Below, in pieces: positions 54,822 through 64,000 of a DNA stretch of 64,000 nt; position 1 is the first letter of the stretch; each line of letters opens with the position of its first letter. The stretch comes from Agriotes lineatus (lineage: Eukaryota > Arthropoda > Insecta > Coleoptera > Elateridae): assembly GCA_940337035.1 (NCBI GenBank), contig CALNHX010002706.1, forward strand, positions 106,440-170,439, written 5' to 3'. Below the pieces are notes generated by a model. It ran no database searches. It had not been told where the DNA came from and saw nothing but the letters and a program-made list of their open reading frames with translations. The position numbers and the translations under genes are program-made.

Positions 54822-57586
54822 ATGGACACTGATTCCAGGTTTCGGTTCGAGGAGCATTTTTCCAGTTTCGAGGCTGCAGATTTGTTGGTAAATACTCGAA
54901 GGGTAGTAGCGACGGCGCGAAACTAATATTGCTATGATTTTAGAGCATCGACGATGACTCTGTCAGCATGGAGGGGGCTTTTGGCGCCTCAGCGGAGAAC
55001 GTCTGGGAATGGGAAGTTGAAAGAGAGTAAGTTGATGTGTTTGGGCATGTGAGTGTGCTTAACAAGAACATTTTAGGCTGAATGGGGATATAGCTTTAAT
55101 TCCAATGTCGAGCGAAATGGATATGAATTACTCGTCGGATTGCCCACCCATAAGGGGAGATTTTCAAAACATCATGAGCGAGTTGCATTTGGAAGTAAGT
55201 TGCTTGTGTGAAATTAGCGTTATGTGAGATGATTATTTTGACGTTAAAAGTACAGAATGGTGAAGTAGCCTAAACAAGTTGGATTTACGCACTACTGTTA
55301 TCTTTGTTTAGGTTGTGTTAAGTGGCGTAGTGTAGTTTTCAATGCCATTATTCATTCTCAATCGGTCTTTGTAATAGTCGTCTGCATGTGCGAGTCTAAT
55401 AATAGCTCAATTTACAATGATTCCATCGTCTGCATCATTGAAAATTTCCATTAATAGGCGTACTTTTTGCACTGTTACTCTATATTATTTGTCCCTAGGG
55501 GTCATCCACTAGGAAATATGGAAAATAAATTGGAAATGTTTAGGAAATTTTTCGTATTTGTTTATAAAACCTTGGCGGATACTCGAAACTACAGTATTTG
55601 GAAAATTTTGAAAATAAACCAAAGCAGTTCACTCAACCTCATTTTTAATTTTTAAACAATAGAATTATTAAAAATATTAATCAAACTTCATAAACCAGGT
55701 ACCTGATATGGAAACACTAAACACGCACATGCCGTTATCAGCCGACGACGAGCACATTGCGAGCATATCGCCAAATCCGTCCCTCCCAGCCCTCGACGTA
55801 ACGGACTCGCCAGCAAATTTCGACTTGATTGAATTTACAAACGCAGACGTAAAGCCTGTACTTAAATTCAACCGGCCTTCCGGCAAAAAAATAGATATGA
55901 ATGCGCAGTGCTACATTCTAGAAAACGGGGAGGAATCCGAAAATGATTTCCAACAAGACGATTTCCTAACGGACGAGGCAGATTTTGTCCCGCTTAAGTC
56001 GGAACCCATTGACATCGACTATGACAGCATACCGGACCTGTTTCTAAAGTCAGAGCCGCAGGACAACCAGTTGGAGGAGGATTTTGAGAACGACTACGTC
56101 GATGTGGACACCATATCCGAGCAAAACACCCCCATACTTCAGGCGGGCGACCTCAACAGCCTGCTGGAGCAGTTCGAGGCTACTGAAACGTCTCAGTATT
56201 TTGAATCGGCTCTGCAACTTCCCGCGGATGAGGAACTTTTCGAAGTGCAGGCACAGCCTAAAGATGCCGTAGAAAACAAGCCAAGGACACAAGTTCCAAG
56301 CAGTGATTTTACCGGTCCCGTAGATGTGCAGTCACCTCTACCGCCACCCCCACCAACTGTAATTGCAGAATCCAGTGTTAGTAGTAGCAGTAGTAATTCG
56401 GTTGTTTCCTCTGTGCCAGCTAATGTGGATGACGATAAAAAAGACGATGAAAATGATAAAAATAAACAAATACTAGACGCTTTGCCCCAGGAACTTATAA
56501 TGAGAATTAAGGCATGCAGCAAGCGCAGGGTAATTCCTATCATCGACCCTATTCCAAACAAGCGGCGTGGAGTCAAGAAAGCGCAGCCGGAGGTACAGTC
56601 GAGTCTTGTTTGTTTTCCTTAATTAACCTGCTTTTACTTTAGGTTCAATCTGTACAGCAGACCGCGCAAGACAAGGAGGAAAGTGTTAAGAACTCGGAAT
56701 TCGTGCAACTCGATCATGACTACTGCAGCCAGCAGACCCCCTACCCCAAACATCCGCAGAAAGACTCGGGCTTTGAGTCTGCCGAGGAGGACGAGCAACG
56801 CAACATCTTGAGAAACCAGCCCACTGTCAAAGGTGCCAACGGAAAGCTGATGGTGTCTCTTTTGAAAATTAATACTATTAGGAGTAACATTGCTTCCGAG
56901 ATTGACAACAAAAAGAAGCGAAAGCTGAATTTGGAAGAGTATAAAAAGCGGCGGGAAGGTTTCATAAGGTAGTGCATGTTTTATTACTTAAATTTGGAGA
57001 TCTTAAAATTGAGCTTTAGAAAATACAGTGAAAATGCCAAAAATGATACTGAAATGTTTAAAAGTTCCATTGGAAAGTTCTGAACACTCGTGAGGAATTG
57101 AAAAACGACCTTGACATTTGCAATTTAACCTTGCTATGTCAAGTGGACGTTGCAACTTTTTTTTAAAAGTCTTACTATCGAGTTATTCTCCTTTAATCAC
57201 TGCACTTCCAATTATTAACAAAAACAAATTAAAATTACAATATCGTTGATAATGTAAAATGTCGTATGTCAAAGTTCAATAACTTTTCAGAAGACAAAAA
57301 AGTTGAGATTAAATTATAACGCTAAACCAATCCAAGTAGATAATTTTTCGAACTCTTGTAATACTAATGGTTAAAAGGTATTAAATAAACAAAATAATTC
57401 ATCATTTGATGTGTCTACTTCTGATACAGAACTTCCGGAAGTCCTGCGTCGCAAGAAATGTATGTTTTATTATTTGGCTCTCATTTTTCAATGCCAAGTA
57501 ATATTTAAAATCGTGATTTTTCTACCACAGTGTGCCGTCTTCTATGCTTCAGCTGAAGATGCAAAATAAACACCACTATGTACATG
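54822..57586 (+). CDS. Acidic nuclear coactivator-like protein (PGC-1/spargel-like candidate), 5' exons
   Basis: My exon model is 54822-54887, 54944-55026, 55077-55194, 55699-56592, 56643-56968, and tentatively 57430-57459 and 57531-57586. All introns are GT-AG and every junction keeps frame. The start MDTDSRFRFEEHF is the first ATG in a CpG-richer stretch. The protein is acidic, with repeated LKSEP motifs, an LNSLLEQF box matching the LXXLL nuclear-receptor motif, and a PLPPPPPT stretch. It also has basic segments (ACSKRR, PNKRRG) and LDHDYC, a match to the (D/E)HxY HCF-1-binding motif present in PGC-1 proteins. RKLNLEEYKKRRE follows. An RS/RRM C terminus expected of PGC-1 is not seen and may lie beyond 64 kb. 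The assignment is inference; that it is a real host gene is much surer. Confidence 0.6.
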
Positions 57587-57765
57587 GTAAAAGTAGTTTT
57601 ACCGTATTCGGATTTGTGCTATGGTTACTTCACAGTAATTTTATACCTTTTCATAGTGGTTTTAACTATACAGGTACTCTAATGGATTGTACAGTGGCTA
57701 TATACAAGACAGTGTGGTCATACGATTGTTGGCCACCATTTTCAGGCAAATTTGAGCCTAGAGAT

Positions 57766-58270
57766 ATACAGTGCCTTTAAAAATTATTGAACGTTTTTGA
57801 ATGTCATTATTTTGGCCCTAGTTATTTTAACTATTTGATGTTGGTTACACGTGCAGTTTGATATTTTGAGGTTGACATTTTTCATTGGCGTTCATTCGTT
57901 GTGCTGTAAGGTGTTGCACTTCTTTAATAATTAACGTATTTGAGTTTGGTGTAAGTATACACACTAGTTAACAAATTTCAGGTTTTGAGGTTATGTTTTT
58001 GTTGGATTACAAATTAGAAACATGCGGTTCACACCTGAAAAAGATGCTTTTATACTAATGGCTTACTTTTCAGTGGAATCCGAAGTCAGGATGATTCATG
58101 GTCATATTCAATTGAGCCATGCATCGAACAATTTACTTTGGTGTTTCCAGGTGTGCAAATCAATTACGGTGCTTTTGCTCACCATAAGCGGATTATTATT
58201 TACCATTTATTTATACAATCAATCTGTTTATGGACTATCAGTACAACTTATGTGTGCTTAAAACTAGGAA
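57766..58270 (+). pseudogene. Mariner-like (DUF4817-type) element, 5' part
   Basis: TACAGTGCCTTTAAAAATTATTGAACG at about 57768 looks like a terminal repeat. An ORF starts at 58022 with MRFTPEKDAFILMAYF. After a one-base shift near 58072 it reads QDDSWSYSIEPCIEQF and FPGVQINYGAF, the N-terminal module common in insect transposons of this type. It is truncated before the DDE domain. Confidence 0.6.
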
Positions 58271-58566
58271 TCTACACTATAATCATGACATGATAAGATA
58301 TGCCCCAATTGGACATTATTTATAATTTTACTTAACTTGGATATTTAGTACTAAATGATACACATAAAGTTTATGTGAATCTGGTTAGTAGGTCAGATGG
58401 CTTGAACCGTGTCAATCTTCATGGTTCTTCTTCGTCTTGTAGCAGTATGTTTTCAAGTTCGTTTGGGTGTTGTGACAGTTTGTCCCTGTGTTTGACAATG
58501 AATTTGGATATTTCTTCAGGAATGGTTGGTATATTTAGGTCAGCATGGATGATCGCACTTGGAATA

Positions 58567-59883
58567 CAGTGAAATCTCCCATAAGCGGACACGCACGGTG
58601 CCAAAGTTTTTGTCCGGTTATTAGAGGCGTCCGCTTAAGGGAAAAATCTATTTTTATGTTTAAAAAAGTTGTAGTACTATGCAAAGGTATACGCGCTAAC
58701 AATACAGATAAGAATGATAAAATAATTGAAACAAAGATTGCTTATTATACTTTCCACATGTACAGCTGCGGAAACATAAAGCGGGACACTAAAATTTGCC
58801 GTAGTTAAATTGTCTAAATGAACTCATTGTTGATGTTATCCCAAGCTGCTTATATTGCATTAACCAGTTCATTTGGTTAACTGGCACATGATAGATAGGA
58901 TTTCATAAACAATTAGGAAGCCAAAATTAGAGTATTCAAATAGTGAAAAATGGCGCTATAGAACCTGTCCCGGTTTATGTTTCCGCGACTGTACCTGTTT
59001 CTAAATATTTTGACAGTTTGAATACTTTAAAGTCATTACTTTCTTTAGCAAAGCATTTAAAATTTTTCACTCTTAATGCTTCGGTGTAGGTCTTGATTAC
59101 ATTCTCACAAATTTCTAAGTCGCCATCGTTTTCTAATTCTGCCAACTGCACATCAACGGCAGCTGATTCACCTGAAATTTCGGTTACATCATCTTCCACG
59201 ATTATTTCTTTGTCAATGTTTATAAATTCGTCAGGGTCAATGTTTATAAATTCGTCAGGGTCGACGTTTTCGATTTCTGGGATATTTGTATACAGTTCAG
59301 CCACTACTGATAAGGGTAAATCGTCCTCTGGTTCAAATTGATTACAGTGGTGTAACTTGATACACGTAGACGCCGTGGCCGGGGGGGCTCTGAGCCTAGT
59401 TTTCTTATTTTTTCCTTCCATAAAAGCAAGCAGGAAAAATTCCTTCTATTTTTATTTTTATCATACTGGGATGCCCATGCAAAAGGCAAAGTAGTTATGA
59501 ATTATTGCTGGCTTCTAAAATCAAGCGACATGGATTGTTTTGTAACAATATGGCCCATAGGCTAACTAAAGTGTCGAATTTCCTGCAGTCATAACATCGC
59601 CCGTATTGCAAAGGAATTCTATAGTTTAACAACATGATCATTAAATGTTGGATTTATGGATTGTTTTGACGCCTCACGACATTAGCTGGGCCTGCATTTT
59701 GAAGTGTCCGTACAAGAGAGATTCACAGTCGAAAAATGGTGTCCGTGTCCGTTTAAGAGAGTGTCCGTTTAATAGAGAAAATTTTATTAGTAAAGTTAAT
59801 GCAAGCAAGTTGGTTCCCAACAAAATGTCCGTGTAAGAGAGGTGTCCGCTTATTAGAGGTGTCCGGTAAGGGAGATTTCACTG
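58567..59883. mobile_element. Tigger/pogo-type element with TA duplication
   Basis: Ends CAGTGAAATCTCCC(A)TAAGCGGACA / TGTCCGGTAAGGGAGATTTCACTG are flanked by TA (58565-58566 and 59884-59885). The GTCCGNNTAAGAGAG motif is repeated at the right (59705-59870). It is internally deleted, keeping only a C-terminal transposase stretch on the minus strand. Between about 58755 and 58985 an inner inverted repeat (GCGGAAACATAAAGCGGGAC and its near-complement) suggests a further insertion. Confidence 0.8.
58975..59421 (-). pseudogene. Tigger-like transposase C-terminal remnant
   Basis: The 148-codon ORF is acidic, with DDLPLSVVAELY, a near-perfect internal duplication of NIDPDEFINI, and a tail ICENVIKTYTEALRVKNFKC. 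C-terminal tails of Tigger transposases are acidic in this way. The HTH and DDE domains are absent. Its assignment relies mainly on lying between Tigger ends. Confidence 0.4.
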
Positions 59884-60997
59884 TATACCAAGGAGCATTT
59901 ACTTTCTAGGCCTAGGAGTTGTACTTTGACTTTCTGCTTCTTCTGCATCATCCATATTTACCTCCGATAGTGTAGTGTATTTGTTGCTGGTTCCAAGCCA
60001 GTATTGATCTTTCTTTGTAGTTATGGGTTCATCTTCTGATGCTTGCCTGCTTCTTTTTTTTTTGTTACTTTTTGCCACTGATTTTCTGCATTTGGTAACT
60101 GTGCTGGGTATTGAGGATTTAGCGATTGTGATGAGTTTATTACTGGCGGAATATTTAATGGCTGACTGTTGTACATTGTTGGATTTTGTGTGTGTGCTTA
60201 CATTGGTATTGATTGCAATAATGAGGTGTTCAGTGGCATTTGAAAGTAGAGTGATGCATTTGGATCACTTAATGTGTCCATATTTGAATGTGGAGGTGCA
60301 TATTGCACATAATTTGACAAGTTATACATGTAAAACGTGAATATGAGGCACTTACTCGTTAAATTACGATTATTTTTTTATCACTTTTACATATTTATTT
60401 GTTGCACTTTAATATTGTCTCTTCGATTAAGTTAACCCTACGGTTTATCAAGCTACACTTATTTATCACGCAGAGCATCTTGCATGTGTTGGTCACTAGC
60501 TATCTTACGGGTCAACACACTTGCAGCACAACTTTTCCGATCGACACAAAATTGACATCTAAAAAAAATTCTATTTATTACAGAATTACTAAAAATCCTG
60601 ATGCAATACGTTGCAAAAATCAGTGTTTTTACTCTTAATTGTTTAATTAATAACTAATCTTTTGGAAAGTATTTCGTTAAAAAACCTTTCTTTGTGCTGT
60701 TTGGACAACCCACAACTGCATAGCCTGGCATTCTCACAATTCTAGAAGGAATACGATTAATTTAAAAATGCACACTCTATTGTGGGTTACGTTATAATTG
60801 GGAGAAATTATTAACAAAAATCGAATTAAAAACCGTCCATACACTGTATTTTACATTTACTTACACAAATAAACGAACAAGACAGCTAATAGTTCTGAAA
60901 AGACATTATTTTCTCTATAATTTCCAAAACAAAACCTTTCAAATCTGACAATTCTAAAGTGTCACATTTAAATACTGTGCAACTTATCAGTTTCTTA

Positions 60998-61186
60998 GGG
61001 CCGGTTTGCAGGAAGCAATGTTAAGTCTGGTGTTAGCTAACGCGACGTCAAAGTGAACAAAAACGAATCAAATCTCAAATGCTTATGGTAACTAATACAT
61101 TAGTAAACAAAATTTGATGTGATTTTGTTCACTTTAAGGCGACGTTAGCTAACACCAGACTTAACATTGCTTTCTGCAACCGGCCC
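60998..61186. mobile_element. Harbinger-like MITE copy 1, TTA duplication
   Basis: GGGCCGGTTTGCAGGAAGC ... CTTTCTGCAACCGGCCC encloses long arms (AATGTTAAGTCTGGTGTTAGCTAAC) and a 45-bp asymmetric loop. TTA flanks both sides (60995-60997 and 61187-61189), as in PIF/Harbinger elements. Confidence 0.85.
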
Positions 61187-61189
61187 TTA

Positions 61190-61707
61190 GGGCAATAGAT
61201 GATAAAATGTCTCCCGCTTGCGACGCTAATGAATTATTTGACACTGAAAATTTACAATTGTCAGATTTGAAAAATTTGTTTTGTTTCATAACCAAATGAA
61301 CAGGTCCTACCTGCCTCTTTGGGAACTACCTGGAAATAACTAAATAATTTGCCTGTTATTGGCTGATATTTCCGTCGACCAATAGCAGCGAACACATCCC
61401 TATGGCCACACTGTCTTGTATAAAGCCACTGTAATGGATTGTAGAGTAATTATATAAGATAAGAGTAAGGCAAACGATGGCATTTGGGGATCCAAAAAAA
61501 TGAAGTTTGTCGGAAATGCCATAGTTAAGTACATTACTTTGTTATTGTGTAGTTGCACATTTATTAATTATAGTTCTACTTTTATGAAATGTATTCATAC
61601 AACACAAGCAAAATTTATACAATTTAAGTCATATACAATCATATATTAGGAATTTTATATTGTGTATTCAACAGTAATATCCCATGTGCATTAAAATAGC
61701 CGATTAA
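61190..61707. other. No recognised feature
   Basis: AT-rich sequence with no ORF above 60 codons and no repeat ends that I can pair. Confidence 0.3.
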
Positions 61708-61868
61708 ATTTTGAAGTTTTCTGTCAGAATGTTTTGCTAAGAAATTTGTCAAGTAAATTTGCCGCTCAACAAGAATCCCGAGTGCCAGGACGAGGGATTT
61801 TAAAGCGGAAAATTTACGAGATATATTTCTTCAGAGCAAAACATTCTGACAGAAAATCGTCAAAATTT
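61708..61868. repeat. Hairpin repeat with TTTTCTGTCAGAATGTTTTGCT arms
   Basis: AATTTTGAAGTTTTCTGTCAG...TTTTGCT (from 61708) is complemented by AGCAAAACATTCTGACAGAAAATCGTCAAAATT (to 61868), with some further inner pairing. It is about 160 bp; the ORF across it is not supported. Confidence 0.65.
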
Positions 61869-62339
61869 ATTCAGACTAGTTTACATGCACGCAGGATGTT
61901 CGGTGTGATTATTTCCTGAATAAATCGATAAAATTCAGTTGGTGAAGCACCTTTAATAATCATGTTAAAATTATGCACAAGCGATTAAATTTTGACATAA
62001 ATTTAACCGCGGTTAAATTGTGACGTTTGAATTTTAGTCATTATTAAACTGACAGAAACCATGGTTATTACGCATTATTATGGATATGAAGGAAATAATC
62101 AAATTTAAACTACAGTTACGACTTTTGTTGGAACACTTACATTAATTACAATATTCCACTTAATACGTTAAAGAGATATGTTCTAAAATTCAAAGCAATA
62201 ATAAATGAAATGGTAAAAACATGAAACATAACAAAGTAATTAACGAAACTGCAAGTGTTATGTACGTATTAGAAAATGCAAATAATAGAGAATAGAAACA
62301 AACATGTGGAGCATCTGCTAAAACTATATTTTTTGTTCT

Positions 62340-62913
62340 TCTTTGAATGAATTGTTAATGAAATTTACTATTTTGCAACATTTTCCGGCAATAATTCTTA
62401 AATTTTTCCACATGCTTTGATTGCAAGCGCCCATGTCTGATGTTACAGTAACTTGTGTTTATAGCATGTTTCACAATATTAATTAAAATATCCGCAACTA
62501 CTGAACTGTTAGTTCTTTCTCACGTAAAGTAGTAAGCCAACGTTTGCTTCCAACTAGTTGTGATACCCCCTACAAATAATAGAAGGGTGAATATTAAAAA
62601 GCTAAGATATTGTTCTAATATTTTATATACCTAACACAAAAACTAAAGATTTAGAAGCTAAACGGTTGTTCTGATTTGGCAATGTTACATCTCCCTTAAA
62701 AGAATTCGTGGCCACACAAAGGTCCATACTCTTCCTTATTTCATCTAAAGTAAGAATGCAGTCTTTTTCGAAAATTGTGTTATAGTTAGCAATTTTAATC
62801 TTTAATAAAGTAAATACATTGTTAAATTGCCAGGTTGAAAGTTTAAATGTTGCAAATGAAAATGTAATGTGCAAAAAGATGGAAATGAAAGTTCTGTCCA
62901 CAAGTTTGTCCAC
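62340..62913 (-). pseudogene. P-element/THAP9-like transposase relic with an intron
   Basis: Minus-strand exon 62913-62631 contains CILTLDEIRKSMDLC with the first catalytic Asp. It continues FKGDVTLPNQNNR and ASKSLVFVLG. A GTATAT donor at 62630 and a TTTGTAG acceptor at 62570 define a 61-bp intron. The next exon, from 62569, reads GGITTSWKQTLAYYFT and then a TGA. After a frame slip it gives VTVTSDMGACNQSMWKNL, the hallmark second Asp block of P/THAP9 transposases. The THAP domain, GTP-binding insertion and C terminus are not seen. The stop and slip show it is dead. It could be the DDE counterpart of the THAP-bearing debris at 21300 and 52979. Confidence 0.7.
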
Positions 62914-63217
62914 ATGAAAATCTCAGCCTTAATTACCTTTCTGAGGTTTCATTTGGTACATTTATTTTTGATAGTTGTTAATGTTTCAATTTGATCATTG
63001 GTACTGTTTTCTTTAATTTTTGGTTAAAAAAATTAGTCTTTCTTTTTATCTCACAAAGAAGACTTTAATTTTCTGTTATTTCGTCACAATTTAATGTGAT
63101 GTACTAGCAGAGATTTATACAATTTTTTGTAATCAAAATGTTTTTTTAAATATTTTTGTTCCATTTGCTCTAACCTTTCTCACTGATCATTGTCAAAATG
63201 CTTTTCACAAATTCTTC

Positions 63218-63405
63218 GGGCCGATTGCAGAAAGCAATGTTAAGTCTGGTGTTAGCTAACATCGCGTCAAAGTGAACAAAATCGCATCAAATTTTGTTTA
63301 CTAATGTATTAGTTACCATAAGCATTTGAGATTTGATTCGTTTTTGTTCACTTTGACGCGATGTTAGCTAACACCAGACTTAACATTGCTTTCTGCAACC
63401 GGCCC
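63218..63405. mobile_element. Harbinger-like MITE copy 2, opposite orientation
   Basis: It has the same ends as copy 1 (GGGCCGATTGCAGAAAGC / GCAACCGGCCC). The asymmetric centre (AACAAAAACGAATCAAATC and onward) is reversed relative to 60998-61186. TTC and TTA flank it, so the duplication has one mutation. Confidence 0.85.
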
Positions 63406-64000
63406 TTAGTCTTTTGTAACTACAATGTTCCTTGTTTACCAAATTCTTTTTCTTAACCCATCCTTTGGAACACTAGCTAAAGGATGGAACACTAGCTAAG
63501 TAAACACCATTTTCAGAAAGGTTCTTTCAACCGTGGACAAGGCAACCAGTCATGCTAAAACGAAATGATTGAAAATAGGTCAAGGGAAAAAGAAAATTAC
63601 ATGATTAGCCAAATTATGTGCGAAAATACCCTCAAATGTCGCCAATTATTTTACAAGTTGATTACTAACTGTGTGTTTTTGCAAATTTGACAAGTTTAAT
63701 GTCAGCTGAATGTCACCAATTACAATCAAAAACCTGTCGACTACTTCTAAATCGCATCTAGATCTATTGTACATGCATAGGGATCCAACCAATCAAATAC
63801 TGTTCCTGCATTTGCCGTACTCTTATCTACCTATTATATAGGTACTCTAGTTTTAACTAGGGTTGCCACAAAACAGGCATTTGTGTGCTGAAACACACTG
63901 CGCCAAAAATTTCAAAGCCAAAACTGTTGGTCAAGCTTTAGCCTAATAGCTTTTAGCAAATACATGTTAGGTGTCCTTCAACTCGTCTCAACAAGACGGA
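63406..64000. other. No recognised feature
   Basis: It includes a short duplicated phrase (GGAACACTAGCTAA, twice near 63467-63495) and otherwise nothing that I can assign. It may be intron of the coactivator-like gene. Confidence 0.3.

Larger units (their letters stand above)
58300..60640 (-). pseudogene. Internally deleted Jockey-like LINE, split by a Tigger element
   Basis: On the minus strand an ORF1-like region begins at 60329 (MYNLSNYVQYAPPHSNMD). It has one stop near 60175 and a slip in an A10 run near 60060. It continues with KDQYWLGTSNKYTTLSEVN and ESQSTTPRPRK up to a TAA at 59901. Across the Tigger insertion, at 58564-58380, it reads IIHADLNIPTIPEEISKF, HPNELENILLQDEEEP, and after a stop TRFKPSDLLTRF. 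This is the C-terminal signature of Jockey-group ORF2. Endonuclease and RT are missing between them. The stretch 60330-60640 would be its 5' UTR. Confidence 0.6.

Overview
This is a eukaryotic, AT-rich, intron-containing window, almost certainly from an insect or another arthropod. The evidence is a perfectly recognisable CFAP20 gene with one 71-bp intron, a second multi-exon host gene, and a dense, nested load of arthropod-type transposons: CR1/L2-, Jockey- and I-like LINEs, pogo/Tigger, mariner-like, hAT, P-like/THAP, Crypton, Harbinger-like MITEs, tRNA-derived SINEs and large foldbacks. I cannot name the species; a beetle-like genome is only a guess.

Layout. 1-6.7 kb holds a pogo fragment, MITEs, a SINE remnant with a 14-bp target duplication, about 400-bp tandem units and a degenerate LINE RT. 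8.1-13.0 kb is one decayed LINE split by a GC-rich inverted-repeat insertion (9.4-10.2 kb) and by a pogo-like transposon (10.4-12.9 kb). 13.3-16.0 kb is a hAT-type shell with a perfect 8-bp duplication; it contains a MITE with its own perfect 8-bp duplication and a 5'-truncated Jockey-like LINE on the minus strand. 16.8-20.7 kb is a Crypton-like tyrosine recombinase gene split by two large foldbacks. 20.7-25.6 kb has P-like/THAP debris, MITEs and a 2.3-kb inverted-repeat element. 25.8-30.2 kb is a second pogo-like transposon split by a 1.9-kb TG...CA element with a 4-bp duplication. 31.1-34.8 kb has LINE fragments and a full SINE. 35.4-36.1 kb is the host gene CFAP20 (minus strand). 37-41 kb has repeats and a mariner-like transposase relic.

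41.07-54.29 kb is a decayed hAT element of the ZMYM1-like (DUF4371) kind. Its transposase gene is interrupted by a 7,516-bp foldback (43824-51339) with two 3,211-bp arms that look almost identical and a perfect 8-bp target duplication. The loop holds a tetranucleotide microsatellite and a 49-codon ORF with a CxxC...CxxC zinc-ribbon pattern. The arms carry arrays of E2F-like TTTGGCGGGAAA motifs and tip-proximal AGGTCA half-sites. This is the most unusual object in the window.

54.8-57.6 kb holds the 5' exons of a host gene for an acidic nuclear coactivator-like protein (LXXLL and DHDY motifs; best guess PGC-1/spargel family), on the plus strand and running off into a TE-filled intron. 57.8-64 kb contains a mariner-like relic, an internally deleted LINE split by a Tigger element, a P/THAP9-like transposase relic with an intron, and two copies of a Harbinger-like MITE in opposite orientation.

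The two host genes do not form an operon and show no visible functional link. Nearly all other coding capacity is transposase or reverse transcriptase, mostly broken. All boundaries were read by eye; no database search was run.
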